Positions 36,058-45,681 of a stretch of DNA of 50,249 nt are shown here, in pieces. The DNA comes from WHSV01 sp050694055 (GTDB lineage Bacteria > Actinomycetota > CADDZG01 > WHSQ01): the NCBI GenBank assembly GCA_050694055.1, contig JBOGWX010000028.1, forward strand, positions 1-50,249, given 5' to 3'. Numbering within the stretch: position 1 is the first letter of the stretch; each line of letters opens with the position of its first letter. Under the pieces are notes generated by a model. It did no database searches. It was not told the origin of the DNA and saw only the letters and a list, made by a program, of their open reading frames with translations. Both the position numbers and the translations under genes were made by a program.

Positions 36058-37218
36058 CTAGCTTCCGGTGGCGAGCGCACCGTCGAGGTCGGCGATCAGA
36101 TCGTCGGGGTGCTCGATCCCGACCGACAGCCTGACCAGCTCCTGGGGCACCTCGAAGCCCGTGCCGACGAGGCTGGCGTGGGTCATCTCGCCGGGATGCT
36201 CGATCAGGCTCTCGACTCCTCCGAGGCTCTCTCCGAGCCAGAACAGCTTCGTGCGGTTGCAGACCTCGCGCGCCAACTCCGCGCTCTCGACCTCGAAGCC
36301 GATCATCCCTCCGTAGAGGGGCGTTCCCGACGCCGCCATCTGCTTGGTGGCGAGCTCGTGCCCCGGAAAGGACTCCCGACCGGGATAGTGCACCCGGGTC
36401 ACGGCCGGGTGTCCGGCGAGGAAGCGGGCGATGCGCTCGCCCCCCTCGGAGTGCGCTCGCATCCGCACCGCGAGAGTCTTCAGGCCCCGCAACAGGAGCC
36501 AGCAATCCATGGGTCCGGGCACCGCCCCGACCGCGTTCTGGAGAAAGCGCAGGCGCTCGGCAAGCTCGTGGTCGCCGGTGGTGACCGCCCCCATGACGAG
36601 ATCGGAATGCCCTCCCAGGTACTTGGTCGCCGAGTAGACGACCGCGTCGGCCCCGAAGTCCAGCGGGCGCTGGAGGTAGGGCGTGGCGAAGGTGTTGTCC
36701 ACCACGATCGTCGCCCCCGCCTCGTGGGCCAAAGCGGCGAGCTCGGTGAGATCGAGCACCTTCAACAGTGGGTTGGTGGGGGTCTCGGCGATCAGCATCG
36801 CGACGCCCCGGCGGCAAGCGGCGGCGACCGCCTCGAGATCGGTCATGTCTACGGCCTCGAAGGCCAGCCCCAACTGGTTCATCACCTTGGCGAAGAGCCT
36901 GTGAGTGCCTCCATAGACGTCGTCGGGAATCAACACCCGGTCCCCCGAGTTCAAGGTCATGGCGATAGTCGTGATGGCCGCCATCCCCGACCCGAACGAG
37001 ATCCCGTGTTCGACCCCTTCCAAAGTGGCTAAACACGTTTCGAGAGCCCGGCGCGTGGGATTGTCGGTCCGCGAATATTCGAAACCTTTGTGCTCTCCTA
37101 CAGCTTGTTGCACGTAGGTCGATGTTTGATAGATGGGCACCACGGCCGACCCCGTCGCGGGATCTGGATCTTGGCCCGCGTGAATCGCTGCAGTTTCGAA
37201 CCGCATATCCTCGGACAC
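36058..37218 (-). CDS. Cystathionine gamma-synthase/lyase family PLP enzyme
   Basis: A 386-residue Cys/Met metabolism enzyme. The PLP lysine lies in YSATKYLGGHSDLV, and ETPTNPLL, VVDNTFATPYLQRPL and the C-terminal SLGGVESLIEHP are family signatures. Start at GTG 37218 is chosen because GGAG lies seven bases upstream; ATG 37206 is also possible. With the CBS gene it would complete transsulfuration (homocysteine to cysteine if lyase) or make cystathionine (if synthase); the sequence does not decide. Confidence 0.92.
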   Translation of the reverse strand: MSEDMRFETAAIHAGQDPDPATGSAVVPIYQTSTYVQQAVGEHKGFEYSRTDNPTRRALETCLATLEGVEHGISFGSGMAAITTIAMTLNSGDRVLIPDDVYGGTHRLFAKVMNQLGLAFEAVDMTDLEAVAAACRRGVAMLIAETPTNPLLKVLDLTELAALAHEAGATIVVDNTFATPYLQRPLDFGADAVVYSATKYLGGHSDLVMGAVTTGDHELAERLRFLQNAVGAVPGPMDCWLLLRGLKTLAVRMRAHSEGGERIARFLAGHPAVTRVHYPGRESFPGHELATKQMAASGTPLYGGMIGFEVESAELAREVCNRTKLFWLGESLGGVESLIEHPGEMTHASLVGTGFEVPQELVRLSVGIEHPDDLIADLDGALATGS

Positions 37219-38049
37219 TTGTGCGCTCCAGTACCTAGGGAGGAAAGAAAGATCGACGTTTTCTCTAACACGCAGGCAGACGGCTTCGTTGCAGTCGTCG
37301 GCCAGCTGCGCAAGGACCACGGACGCCTGCCACTCTCGTACGTAGAGGCGGTTCGGGGGGCCGGGGGCCGGGCGCGGGTCATCTCCACCTTCCAGCTACT
37401 CGCCGACGAGCAGGTTCCCGCAGGCCTGGATGCGGTGACAGGCGTCGAAGAGGCCGACATCTCGGTGCTCGACGGCGCCGTCGGTCTCCTGCTGCCCGGC
37501 GGGGGCGACATCGACCCCTCGTGGTACGGCTGCGAGACGCACCCGGAGACCAACAGGATCAGCCACCGGCGAGATCGCTTCGAGCTGAACCTCATCCGGG
37601 TTGCGCTCGAGCGCGACCTGCCGATTCTCGGGATCTGCCATGGCATGCAGCTGCTCAACGTCTTTGGCGGGGGGACCCTCGACCAGCACCTCCTCGATGA
37701 CCCCAAGCACACCAACCACGATTCCGGCATGCCGGGCCTGAAGCCGGTCCACGGCTTGACGGTTCAGCCCCACAGCGTGCTCGCCGAGGCCATGGGTGCC
37801 ACCAGCTTCGAGGTGAACTCGCACCACCACCAGGGCATCGCCCGGCTGGCCGAGGGGCTCGACCCCGTGGCGTGGGCAGGCGACGGCGTTCTCGAGGCCG
37901 TCGCGGCGCGCGACTACGACTGGATCGTCGGCGTGCAGTGGCACCCGGAGGCGATGACCGACGACCCCGCGCAGAAGGGCCTCTTCAGCGCCTTCGTCGA
38001 GGCCTGCGAGGCTTACGCCGCGCGGCGCAGCGACCGGGTCGCCAGCTAA
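37219..38049 (+). CDS. Class I glutamine amidotransferase (gamma-glutamyl hydrolase/PuuD-like)
   Basis: A cytoplasmic C26-type hydrolase. The nucleophile Cys lies in GICHGMQLLNVFGGG, the His/Glu pair in VGVQWHPEAM, and LLPGGGDIDP is also diagnostic. It likely cleaves gamma-glutamyl amides. The start is unclear: the only standard in-frame start close to the domain is TTG at 37219, without a ribosome site, whereas a strong GGGAGGAAAG precedes an ATC at 37252. The conserved part begins FVAVVGQLRKDHGRLPLSYVEAV at about 37282. Divergent from the gamma-synthase gene with almost no space between. Confidence 0.85.
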   Translation: MCAPVPREERKIDVFSNTQADGFVAVVGQLRKDHGRLPLSYVEAVRGAGGRARVISTFQLLADEQVPAGLDAVTGVEEADISVLDGAVGLLLPGGGDIDPSWYGCETHPETNRISHRRDRFELNLIRVALERDLPILGICHGMQLLNVFGGGTLDQHLLDDPKHTNHDSGMPGLKPVHGLTVQPHSVLAEAMGATSFEVNSHHHQGIARLAEGLDPVAWAGDGVLEAVAARDYDWIVGVQWHPEAMTDDPAQKGLFSAFVEACEAYAARRSDRVAS

Positions 38050-38102
38050 TTCGCTTCTGACCTCGCTCGGCCTGCGAGTCTCCGCGCTTTGTCTGCGCTG
38101 AA

Positions 38103-38126
38103 GGCTCGTGGGGAGCCCTGAGTGCG
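38103..38126. repeat. Palindromic repeat, copy 1 (24 bp)
   Basis: GGCTC-GTGGG-GAGCC followed by CTGAGTGCG; identical over 24 bases to 38421-38444. Lies in the intergenic region after the amidotransferase gene. Confidence 0.6.
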
Positions 38127-38232
38127 AGGAAACCCGCCGACCCCGCGCTCGCCGGGGCCCCTGGGTGCCAGTATCGACGCGGAGTGACCTCTCGCTCATG
38201 GTTGAAAGCGCTCGCGCGGAACCCTTTGCGGC

Positions 38233-39921
38233 CTAACAACCGGTCAGCGAACGTAAGATAGAAAAGGCCCCAGACCTTTTCAGGACATAGGGCAAAGGAT
38301 GCCAGCCACGAACCCCATCGCTCCCTTTGGTGCCTGGTGCCGCTTCTTGCGTCAGCCACTCCCGATTCGCCGGCCGCAGTCGGGCTGGAACTCCGAAGAT
38401 CGGCCTATCTCTGCACTGAGGGCTCGTGGGGAGCCCTGAGTGCGGAGAAACACCGGGTCGATCGGGGGAGGCTGCCGGGCCTACTATCTCTTGGGGCCGG
38501 CCGAAATCGGGCTGGCCCATCACCGAGGAGAGGTCGGAGCGACCCCTGACCGAGGCGAAGCGCTCGACCACTACCTCTCCCCCGGTCGAGGTCACCGCCA
38601 CGAAGTACGGCTTGGTGCCGACGAAATCCTCGAGCGGAATCGCCGCGCGCAGGCCCGCGGGCACGGTGATGCCCTGAAGTCTCTCGGGCGCGGTCCCGGC
38701 CGCGTCTTGGTCCGGCGCTCCGTCGTAGATGACGACGTCAACGCTGGCGTCCCGGGTGCTGGGGTTTTGCACGATCAGGGTGTCGGTCGCCGGAGCGATG
38801 GCCGGCGGCCCCACGAGCCAGGCGTCCGAGGTGGAGGTGGCGCCCACCTCGGAGATTCGCCCGGTCGGCTCGTCGCCGTCGAAGGTCGTCGAGCTGTCCG
38901 CCGCGATCGGCACGTCGTTGTCCACCGACACGACCGCGCTGATCCCTCCGACGTTTCTCGTTCGCTTGTCGAGTCGGTCCGCCAGCATGAGCTCCTTCGA
39001 GGACTCCGGCGGCACCACGATCTCGATGAGCTTCGAGGACTGCACCGGCTCCTCGTCGGTCCCCAACGACACGGACACGCTCGATTCCTCCTCGCTGGGA
39101 TTGAACAACGTGATCGTCTGCCGAGCATCGTCGCCGACCTCACCCGCGGGGAAGTACCACTCGGTCGCGAGCGCGGGTGCGCCGAGACCGAACTCGAGCC
39201 CGGGAGGCTCCCCTTCGGGCTTGGTCCACAGCGCCTTCCACGCGATGACCCGGCCCCGCACGGACCGGAGGTGGACCGAGATCAGGTCCTGCGGCAGCGC
39301 TGCACCGCTCACGGAGACGACCTCGACCTCACCGGAGGGAACCGCCACCTCGGCAAGCTGGGCCGAGGGCTCCCGGCCCTCGGGCGTGAAGAGATTGAGC
39401 TGCACCACGGCCTCGTCGGGAAACGGGTTGGCGACGACGATGCGGTAATCCGTGGCTACCGAGCTGTCGCCGCCGGGGAAATACCAGCTCGTGGAGGCGT
39501 TGGCCGCGCAGTTACCCGCACCCGCGCCCTCGACCGCGCCCGACCGGCTGATGCTCGTGTCTACGAAATGGGAGGTAGTCGAGACCACGGGCCACCCAAA
39601 ACCCTCGACCGCGATCGGTTGATCACCCTCGATCGGTCGGACGGCGGCAGAGCCGGCCGCCAGCTCGAGAGGCTCGGGCTCGAGCGGATCGAGGCCCACG
39701 GGAATCGCCTCGTCCGAGGCCGTGGCGACGGCCAGGTCCGCCCCCGAGCCCTCCCGCAGAATGCGCGCGGGGCAGAATTGGGCGCGCTCGAAGAACGCCG
39801 AGCCACTCCGTTCGGCGGCGACCGGTTCGGCATCCTCGGTCGTTAGGTCCAGGCCGATGCCGGCGAGAAGCAGTGCTCCGACGGTGAGGAGCAAGAGGAG
39901 ATCGCGCGAGGCTTCGCTCAC
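38233..39921 (-). CDS. DUF5719 family exported protein
   Basis: A 562-residue protein with an N-terminal membrane segment (about 5-25) and a long beta-rich exterior. Repeated WYFPGG/WYFPAG and TLFNPSEEESSVSV motifs mark DUF5719. Its GTG start lies two bases after the GT2 stop, with a purine-rich site, so it is coupled to the glycosyltransferase; this pairing is common in actinobacteria. Function unknown, perhaps in an envelope glycan. The last ~60 residues run through the palindromic repeat and look unlike the rest, suggesting the original stop was lost. Confidence 0.75.
   Translation of the reverse strand: MSEASRDLLLLLTVGALLLAGIGLDLTTEDAEPVAAERSGSAFFERAQFCPARILREGSGADLAVATASDEAIPVGLDPLEPEPLELAAGSAAVRPIEGDQPIAVEGFGWPVVSTTSHFVDTSISRSGAVEGAGAGNCAANASTSWYFPGGDSSVATDYRIVVANPFPDEAVVQLNLFTPEGREPSAQLAEVAVPSGEVEVVSVSGAALPQDLISVHLRSVRGRVIAWKALWTKPEGEPPGLEFGLGAPALATEWYFPAGEVGDDARQTITLFNPSEEESSVSVSLGTDEEPVQSSKLIEIVVPPESSKELMLADRLDKRTRNVGGISAVVSVDNDVPIAADSSTTFDGDEPTGRISEVGATSTSDAWLVGPPAIAPATDTLIVQNPSTRDASVDVVIYDGAPDQDAAGTAPERLQGITVPAGLRAAIPLEDFVGTKPYFVAVTSTGGEVVVERFASVRGRSDLSSVMGQPDFGRPQEIVGPAASPDRPGVSPHSGLPTSPQCRDRPIFGVPARLRPANREWLTQEAAPGTKGSDGVRGWHPLPYVLKRSGAFSILRSLTGC
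38413..38444. repeat. Palindromic repeat, copy 2 (in the DUF5719 tail)
   Basis: A 13-base inverted repeat GCACTGAGGGCTC ... GAGCCCTGAGTGC with one mismatch and a GTGG-type loop; the right part is identical to the first copy at 38103-38126, same orientation. It lies inside the 3' end of the DUF5719 gene. Confidence 0.6.
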
Positions 39922-39923
39922 TC

Positions 39924-42900
39924 TCAGGCTCTCCCCCTCTCGCTGCGGCGGCTGGGGAAGGCCGCGCCGATCATGAAGATCCACAGCAGGGGCAAGGCCA
40001 CCAGCCACCCGTACTCCGGCAGGGAGTGAGGGAAGTCGACTTCGAGCTCACCCTCGACGCCGGCGGAAAGCTCGAAGGCATTGCCCCAGCCGGAGGGAGC
40101 GCGCTCGAGATCTCTCCCGTCGCCCGTGGCGCGCCAGCGATCGTCGTAGGTCTCGGTCAAGAACACGATCCCCGGCCCCTCGACCTCGGCGGCTCGGTAG
40201 GTCGAGGGGTCGTGGCGACCGATGGCGGCCTGCTTGGTCTCGACCTCGCCCGACGCGAGTGCCGGGTCCTCCTCTTCGATGGCGGCGATATAGGGGGGCA
40301 GCGCGTCGTACACGGCAGCCCGGTCGAGCGCGGCGTCGTCCTGGAACACGAGAAAGTTCGGCTCGGTACGGACCAGCGCGAGGTCGCGCTGGCTGACCCA
40401 CGGGCGGACGTCGGAGTCGCGGCCGACGATGACGAAGCGGATGTTGAAGGCTCCCAGCAGGCTTCCTGCTCGGTCGGTCTCACCCACTCGGATCGAATCG
40501 ACGATCCGGTTCAATCGCACGGTGCCCTCGCCCGAAGCGCCCCCGAAGAGATCGGTCAGCTCGAGACCACCAGAATCGGTCACTATCCGATCGCTCAACG
40601 GACGACCCGAGGTGGGACTCGCTGCGGTCGAGCCTCGTCCCACCCACAGCGCTCTAATCTCGCCCTCGGTCGCGGCATCCGCCTGCAGCAACGCGACGAT
40701 CTGATCCACCTCGGTCGCGTCCAGAGCGTCCTCGCCGTGCCCGGGGGCCCACTCGCCGCCCAAGAAGGTCGGCGTAAGGCCTGCGACCACAAGGAACACC
40801 GCGACCGCCAGCCCCGCCACCGTCACGGCCTGCACGACGCCGAGCTTGCGGCGGGGAAGGTCCAGACGAAAGGCCGCCACCGCGAGGCCGGCCAACCCCG
40901 AGAAGGCCAGCGACACCAGCACACCCATCTCGGTGGAGGTCGCGACTATGGGCGGCACGATTCCAATCGCCGTAGCGGTAAGCAAGAAGCCGACGCCCAC
41001 GATCAAAGCCCACAGCGCGATCGCCAGGCGACGCCGCTGTCCGGAGCCGGTGGTCACCGCGACCACGCCAAGCACGGGAAGAGCGAGGCCAAAGAGCACG
41101 GGACCGTCCGGTGTCTGACCGAGCAGGGCGCTGATCATCCCGTGTCCCGCGAAGTTGGCGACGAAGTCGCCGTAGGGCGCGCCCGCGTCGAGCACCGACA
41201 ACGCACCCCCCGTCCCGATCCAGTGGAGGCTCCAGGGCAGCAACAACACCCAGCCAAGAGCGAGCCCGATCAGACATCCACCGAGCGCCTTGAGCTCGGT
41301 TCCGGCCCTGCCCACGAACGTGCGGACGAGCGCCAGCAGAAGCGCGGCCGCAAGATAGAGGAACAGGGAGCCCGGGACGAAAGCGCCGGAGAGCCCGGCG
41401 AAGAGTCCCAAGGTTGCCACCTCGCGTCCCGCCGACCAGCGTGGCGGCCTTACCCAGCCGACTAGGCGGAGGATCGACAGGAGCACGAAGGGGGCGGCCG
41501 CGCCGAAGACCAGCGCCCCCAGCGAACCACTGCGGAGACCGGCGTAGCCGATCGCGCCGAGAAGGTATACGACGCCGGTTGCGAAACGCGAGAGCCTGTC
41601 CACCAGCTCGGACACGAGGCGTGTCGCGCCGAGGAACGCGGTGAGCCCCAGCAGCAGGATCAATAGTTTCTGAGCGACGCCGGGTGCTCCGAATCCGACT
41701 AGTTGGAAGGCACCGAGTACGAGAAACGACGTCGGTGCCGGCCCCCGACTGCCCAAGCCCGCGTCCTGCCAGGCAGAGGCCCATTGACGCCACATCGAGG
41801 TCGCTCCCTCGGGGAAGGGCAGGAGCTCGCCGAAGGTGGCGGAGGGCGCCCAGAAGAAGTCCCTGAAGCCGATCACGGCAAGCACCAGCACGGCCAGGAC
41901 GACGGCAACCTGCCAGCCCCTCACACGCGCGGTTGCGGCGCGCGCCTGCGTCGTCCGGTCCGAGAGGATGTCGGCTCTACGGCCCCAAGTCTCCTCGAGA
42001 CGCTCCGCTTGATCCAGTGCGTAAACGCGTAGGCGCGACGGCAGTCGCACCATGAGCCGCGACAGTGCCTTGTCGCTCACCCTTCTCGTGCCTTGAATAC
42101 GCCGCCGCTCGCCGAGTGTCTGTGGGAAACGTACGAAATTCCACATCAGTGCTCGACCGAGGTTGCCGACCTCGCGCGGCTCACGCAGCACGAGAAAACC
42201 CAGCATCTCCCCGAGCGTCAGCAAGACGAACAGAGGAATGAGAGTCACCAGCCGAAGCCCCGAAGCGTTCTTGGTGATCGTTCGCAGGCGGTTGCGGCGA
42301 ATGAAGTACCGAGGGGGCCCGAAGCGCGTGGGGCGCTGGCCGGTGGCCATCGCGATTGCATGACGCGCCACCGCTGCAGGTTCCAGACGCACGGTATAGC
42401 CCAGGAGACGCGCGCGCCAGCACAGGTCCAGGTCCTCGCTGTAGGCACCAAGGCGCGCATCGAAGCCGCGCATGTGTTTGAAGACCTCGTGACGCACGAG
42501 CATGACGGTGCTCGTGACGTAGAAGACCTCGACTGCACGGTCGTGCTGCCCGAGATCGATCTCGCCCTGCTCGAGTCCCTTGTAGGGATAGCCGAAGCGG
42601 TCGATCGCCATCCCCACCTCTTCGAGAACGGCCGGATCGTCCCACGACACGATCTTGGGACCGACCATGGCGACGTTGTGATCCGAATCCAGCCGCTCGA
42701 CCATCCGGTCAATCGACTTGGTCGTCAAGGCGGCGTCGTCATGAATGAACAACAGGTAGTCGGCGTCTGTCCTAACCCGCGACATGGCCCAGTTGATCGC
42801 CGCGCCGTAACCGAGTGGACGAGGTGTTCGCAGAAAGCCCCAGCGGCGGCGTCGCAGGTGACGCTTGGCGATACGCTTGAGGCGCGGCTCCTCGCGCGGA

Positions 42901-43097
42901 CGAGGCGATGCGTCGTCGACGACCAGCACGTCGATGTGCTCGTAGTTCTGGCCGGCAAGCGCGACGAGACAATCCCGCAACCAGGTTCGCCCATCGTGCG
43001 TGACGACGACGGCCAAAACACTCGGCTTCTCGGGAGTTGCATTCATCGCTTCCGGGTCGTTGGATCCGCGCGATAACGAAGTCGTGTCAGTAGCCAT
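39924..43097 (-). CDS. Large membrane glycosyltransferase (GT2 domain plus multiple membrane segments)
   Basis: A 1057-residue protein. The first ~290 residues form a GT-A family 2 domain: VVVTHDGRTWLRDCLVALAGQ, VLVVDDASPRP, the DxD-like FIHDDAALT, and GYSEDLDLCWRARLLGY-type acceptor motif (GAYSEDLDLCWRARLLGY). Then come about a dozen hydrophobic segments (roughly 300-330 and 400-850) and a ~200-residue exterior region before a final membrane segment. It probably transfers a sugar to a lipid or cell-wall acceptor. Start uncertain: ATG 43097 (no SD) or ATG 43046. Followed by DUF5719. Confidence 0.87.
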   Translation of the reverse strand: MATDTTSLSRGSNDPEAMNATPEKPSVLAVVVTHDGRTWLRDCLVALAGQNYEHIDVLVVDDASPRPREEPRLKRIAKRHLRRRRWGFLRTPRPLGYGAAINWAMSRVRTDADYLLFIHDDAALTTKSIDRMVERLDSDHNVAMVGPKIVSWDDPAVLEEVGMAIDRFGYPYKGLEQGEIDLGQHDRAVEVFYVTSTVMLVRHEVFKHMRGFDARLGAYSEDLDLCWRARLLGYTVRLEPAAVARHAIAMATGQRPTRFGPPRYFIRRNRLRTITKNASGLRLVTLIPLFVLLTLGEMLGFLVLREPREVGNLGRALMWNFVRFPQTLGERRRIQGTRRVSDKALSRLMVRLPSRLRVYALDQAERLEETWGRRADILSDRTTQARAATARVRGWQVAVVLAVLVLAVIGFRDFFWAPSATFGELLPFPEGATSMWRQWASAWQDAGLGSRGPAPTSFLVLGAFQLVGFGAPGVAQKLLILLLGLTAFLGATRLVSELVDRLSRFATGVVYLLGAIGYAGLRSGSLGALVFGAAAPFVLLSILRLVGWVRPPRWSAGREVATLGLFAGLSGAFVPGSLFLYLAAALLLALVRTFVGRAGTELKALGGCLIGLALGWVLLLPWSLHWIGTGGALSVLDAGAPYGDFVANFAGHGMISALLGQTPDGPVLFGLALPVLGVVAVTTGSGQRRRLAIALWALIVGVGFLLTATAIGIVPPIVATSTEMGVLVSLAFSGLAGLAVAAFRLDLPRRKLGVVQAVTVAGLAVAVFLVVAGLTPTFLGGEWAPGHGEDALDATEVDQIVALLQADAATEGEIRALWVGRGSTAASPTSGRPLSDRIVTDSGGLELTDLFGGASGEGTVRLNRIVDSIRVGETDRAGSLLGAFNIRFVIVGRDSDVRPWVSQRDLALVRTEPNFLVFQDDAALDRAAVYDALPPYIAAIEEEDPALASGEVETKQAAIGRHDPSTYRAAEVEGPGIVFLTETYDDRWRATGDGRDLERAPSGWGNAFELSAGVEGELEVDFPHSLPEYGWLVALPLLWIFMIGAAFPSRRSERGRA

Positions 43098-43130
43098 AGA
43101 TGTTCGGAGTGAAAGCCCTCGCTGACCGGC

Positions 43131-45587
43131 TCAAGCCGTGACGGTCTCGTACAGGGTAGTCCTACGGCGCGGCACGCGGCCAATCGACTCGATGAGATCG
43201 ATCATCGCATCGGCGGTGAGTTCCTGACCGTGGCTCGCGCCGGCGGCGCGCGAAATGTTCTCGTTCATCAGCGTGCCGCCGAGGTCGTTCGCTCCGGCCT
43301 GCAGGGCCAGCTTGGCTCCCTCGATACCCATCTTCACCCAGGAGACCTGGATGTTCGCGATGGCACCGTTCAAAGCGATGCGCGCCACCGCATGCATCTT
43401 CAAAGCCTCGACGAAGGTGGGGCCCCGGCGGGCTCGACCCCTAAGGTAGATAGGGGCCGCCATGTGCACGAAGGGGAGCGGGACGAACTCGAACAATCCT
43501 TCACCGCAGCCGCGCGAGATCCTGTCCCCGGCGCCGGTCTCCTGCGACTCGTGGGCCCGCCCCAGTTCGTCCGCAACGATCTCGTCGTGCAGTTGCCGCA
43601 CGACGGCGAGGTGGCGCGCCCAGTTACGCGGCCCCTCCACGGTGCCGAACATGATGGTGGCATTACTCCGAAGCCCGAGACGATGAGCGATCTTGTGCAC
43701 CTCGCACCACTCAGCGGTCGTGATCTTGTCGGGGCAAATGAGTGCGCGAATGTCATCGTCCAGTATCTCGGCCGCGGTTCCCGGAAGCGTCTTGAGCCCC
43801 GCATCCCGCAACTGCACCAAGAACTCCTCGACCGACAAACCCGAGGCGACCGCGCCCTGCTGGACCTCGAGCGCGGTGAAAGCATGAACGTGGATATCGG
43901 GAACCGCATCCTTTACGGCAGTCAAATACTCGAGGTAGTTGCGCGCCGTAAAGCTGTGATGGATGCCGCCTTGCATGCAAACCTCGGTTGCTCCGAGCTC
44001 CCACGCTTCGCGCGCGCGCCCGGCTACTTCTTCGGGGCTCAGCAGATAGGGCTCACCTCTGAGGTTCAGCGACTTCGGTCCCTTGGAGAACGCGCAGAAG
44101 CCGCACTTGAAGTAGCACATGTTGGTGTAGTTGATATTGCGGTTAACGACGTACGTAACCTCGTCGCCCACGGTTAGACGTCGTAGCTCGTCGGCAACCG
44201 CGTACAGACGTTCGGCTTCGGCCCCACTGGCGGTGAACAACAACGCAATCTCGTCTTCGCCGAGGCGCGCGCCCGACTCGGCCTTGGCGAGTGCCTCGTC
44301 GACCTGCGGCCGCACCGAGCGACCCGGCACCCGGTAGGCCCCCGCGAGTCCTTGCTCGACCGCGAGCGCGGCCTCCTGCGGCGGAGCCTCGTCCGCTCCC
44401 GAGTACCACTCGTCCGTGCGCGGAAAGCCCTCGCCATCAGTTGCATCCAGAACGCGCGCCCGAAGGCCCGCGTGCACCCAGCGAGCGAGCGAGCCCGGCG
44501 AGGCGCAGAACGACGGATAAATCGCGAGGCGCTGGGTCAGACGATGGCCGCGCGCCTCGGTGACCTCGCTCAGCTCCCGCAACTTGGGCCACGGAGCTTC
44601 GGGATTGACGTGGTCTATCGTGACCGGCGACACCCCGCCCCAGTCGTTGATGCCGGAGTCGATATAGGTGCCGTACTCGCGCGGGGTGAGGTTCGGGGGG
44701 GCCTGGAGACCGATCTCAGAGGGAAGAATCAGTCGAGCAAGGGCGATGGTGAGCGCCATCTCTTCGATTCCGACCTCGGGAGCATGGGCCATCAACGTAT
44801 TCGGCTTCGCACGGAAGTTCTGAACGATGACTTCTTGGATGTGCCCGTGCCGCTCGTGTGAATCCCTGATGGCAAGCAGCGCGTCGATACGCTCGGCCGG
44901 TGTCTCTCCGATGCCGACCAGAATTCCGGTGGTGAACGGGACGCCGGCCCGTCCCGCATGTTCGAGAGTCGCAAGGCGCGCGGCGGGTCTCTTGTCCGGT
45001 GCTCCGAAATGCGCCATGCCCCGCTTCAGCAGGCGTTCCGAGAGGGTTTCGAGCATCATGCCCTGGCTGACGCTCACCTCTCTCAGCGCGCGAACCTCTT
45101 CGTAGGTGAGCGTGCCGGGGTTCGTGTGTGGCAACAGGGAGGTGTGATCAAGAACGGCCCGGCAAGCCTCGACGAGGTAGTGGACCGTCGAATCGAACCC
45201 CATGGCGCTCAGCTCGGCGCGCGCCTGCCGCCACTTGCGCTCGGGCTTGTCACCGAGCGTGAACAGTGCCTCACGACAACCTGCCGCCTCGCCGCTTCTG
45301 GCAACCTCCAGAACCTCGTCGATCGACATGAAGGCGCGTGCGCCCGGCAGGGGAGGGTGAGCGAAGGTGCAGTAGCCACAGGCATCCCGGCACAGCTTCG
45401 TGAGCGGAATGAAGACCTTGCGGGAGTAGGTGATCCTGGGCCCGGTGGTCGCGGCGCGGCGCGCGCCTGCGGCGCGCACGACCGACGCGGGATCGGCCGT
45501 TGCGAGGCAGGCAAGGTGGCGTGCCTCGGTGTCGTCGAGGCGCCGGCCGCCGGCTGCGGCGCTCGCCAAGGTCGCTATGTCGCTCAT
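43131..45587 (-). CDS. fbiC: FO synthase, fused CofG/CofH
   Basis: Makes FO, the deazaflavin core of F420, from tyrosine and the pyrimidine 5-amino-6-ribitylaminouracil. The 818-residue protein has two radical-SAM halves. CofG at the N-terminus carries the cluster motif CRDACGYC (C66, C70, C73). CofH at the C-terminus carries CYFKCGFC (about residue 500). The fusion is typical of actinobacteria. The ATG at 45587 has a weak ribosome site. Divergent from fbiA by 94 bp. Confidence 0.97.
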   Translation of the reverse strand: MSDIATLASAAAGGRRLDDTEARHLACLATADPASVVRAAGARRAATTGPRITYSRKVFIPLTKLCRDACGYCTFAHPPLPGARAFMSIDEVLEVARSGEAAGCREALFTLGDKPERKWRQARAELSAMGFDSTVHYLVEACRAVLDHTSLLPHTNPGTLTYEEVRALREVSVSQGMMLETLSERLLKRGMAHFGAPDKRPAARLATLEHAGRAGVPFTTGILVGIGETPAERIDALLAIRDSHERHGHIQEVIVQNFRAKPNTLMAHAPEVGIEEMALTIALARLILPSEIGLQAPPNLTPREYGTYIDSGINDWGGVSPVTIDHVNPEAPWPKLRELSEVTEARGHRLTQRLAIYPSFCASPGSLARWVHAGLRARVLDATDGEGFPRTDEWYSGADEAPPQEAALAVEQGLAGAYRVPGRSVRPQVDEALAKAESGARLGEDEIALLFTASGAEAERLYAVADELRRLTVGDEVTYVVNRNINYTNMCYFKCGFCAFSKGPKSLNLRGEPYLLSPEEVAGRAREAWELGATEVCMQGGIHHSFTARNYLEYLTAVKDAVPDIHVHAFTALEVQQGAVASGLSVEEFLVQLRDAGLKTLPGTAAEILDDDIRALICPDKITTAEWCEVHKIAHRLGLRSNATIMFGTVEGPRNWARHLAVVRQLHDEIVADELGRAHESQETGAGDRISRGCGEGLFEFVPLPFVHMAAPIYLRGRARRGPTFVEALKMHAVARIALNGAIANIQVSWVKMGIEGAKLALQAGANDLGGTLMNENISRAAGASHGQELTADAMIDLIESIGRVPRRRTTLYETVTA

Positions 45588-45669
45588 CGCAGGCAGGCTA
45601 TCAGCGGGAAGCACGAGCCGATTTGGCCCCCCGCAGCTCGTGGGTGCGCCGGGAATCAGAGGTTATGCC

Positions 45670-45675
45670 TATGCT
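45670..45675 (+). promoter_or_regulatory. Putative -10 box (TATGCT) for leaderless fbiA
   Basis: TATGCT lies six bases before the fbiA ATG at 45682 with no ribosome site, so a leaderless transcript is likely. It also sits in the shared fbiC-fbiA control region. Confidence 0.5.
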
Positions 45676-45681
45676 CAACGA

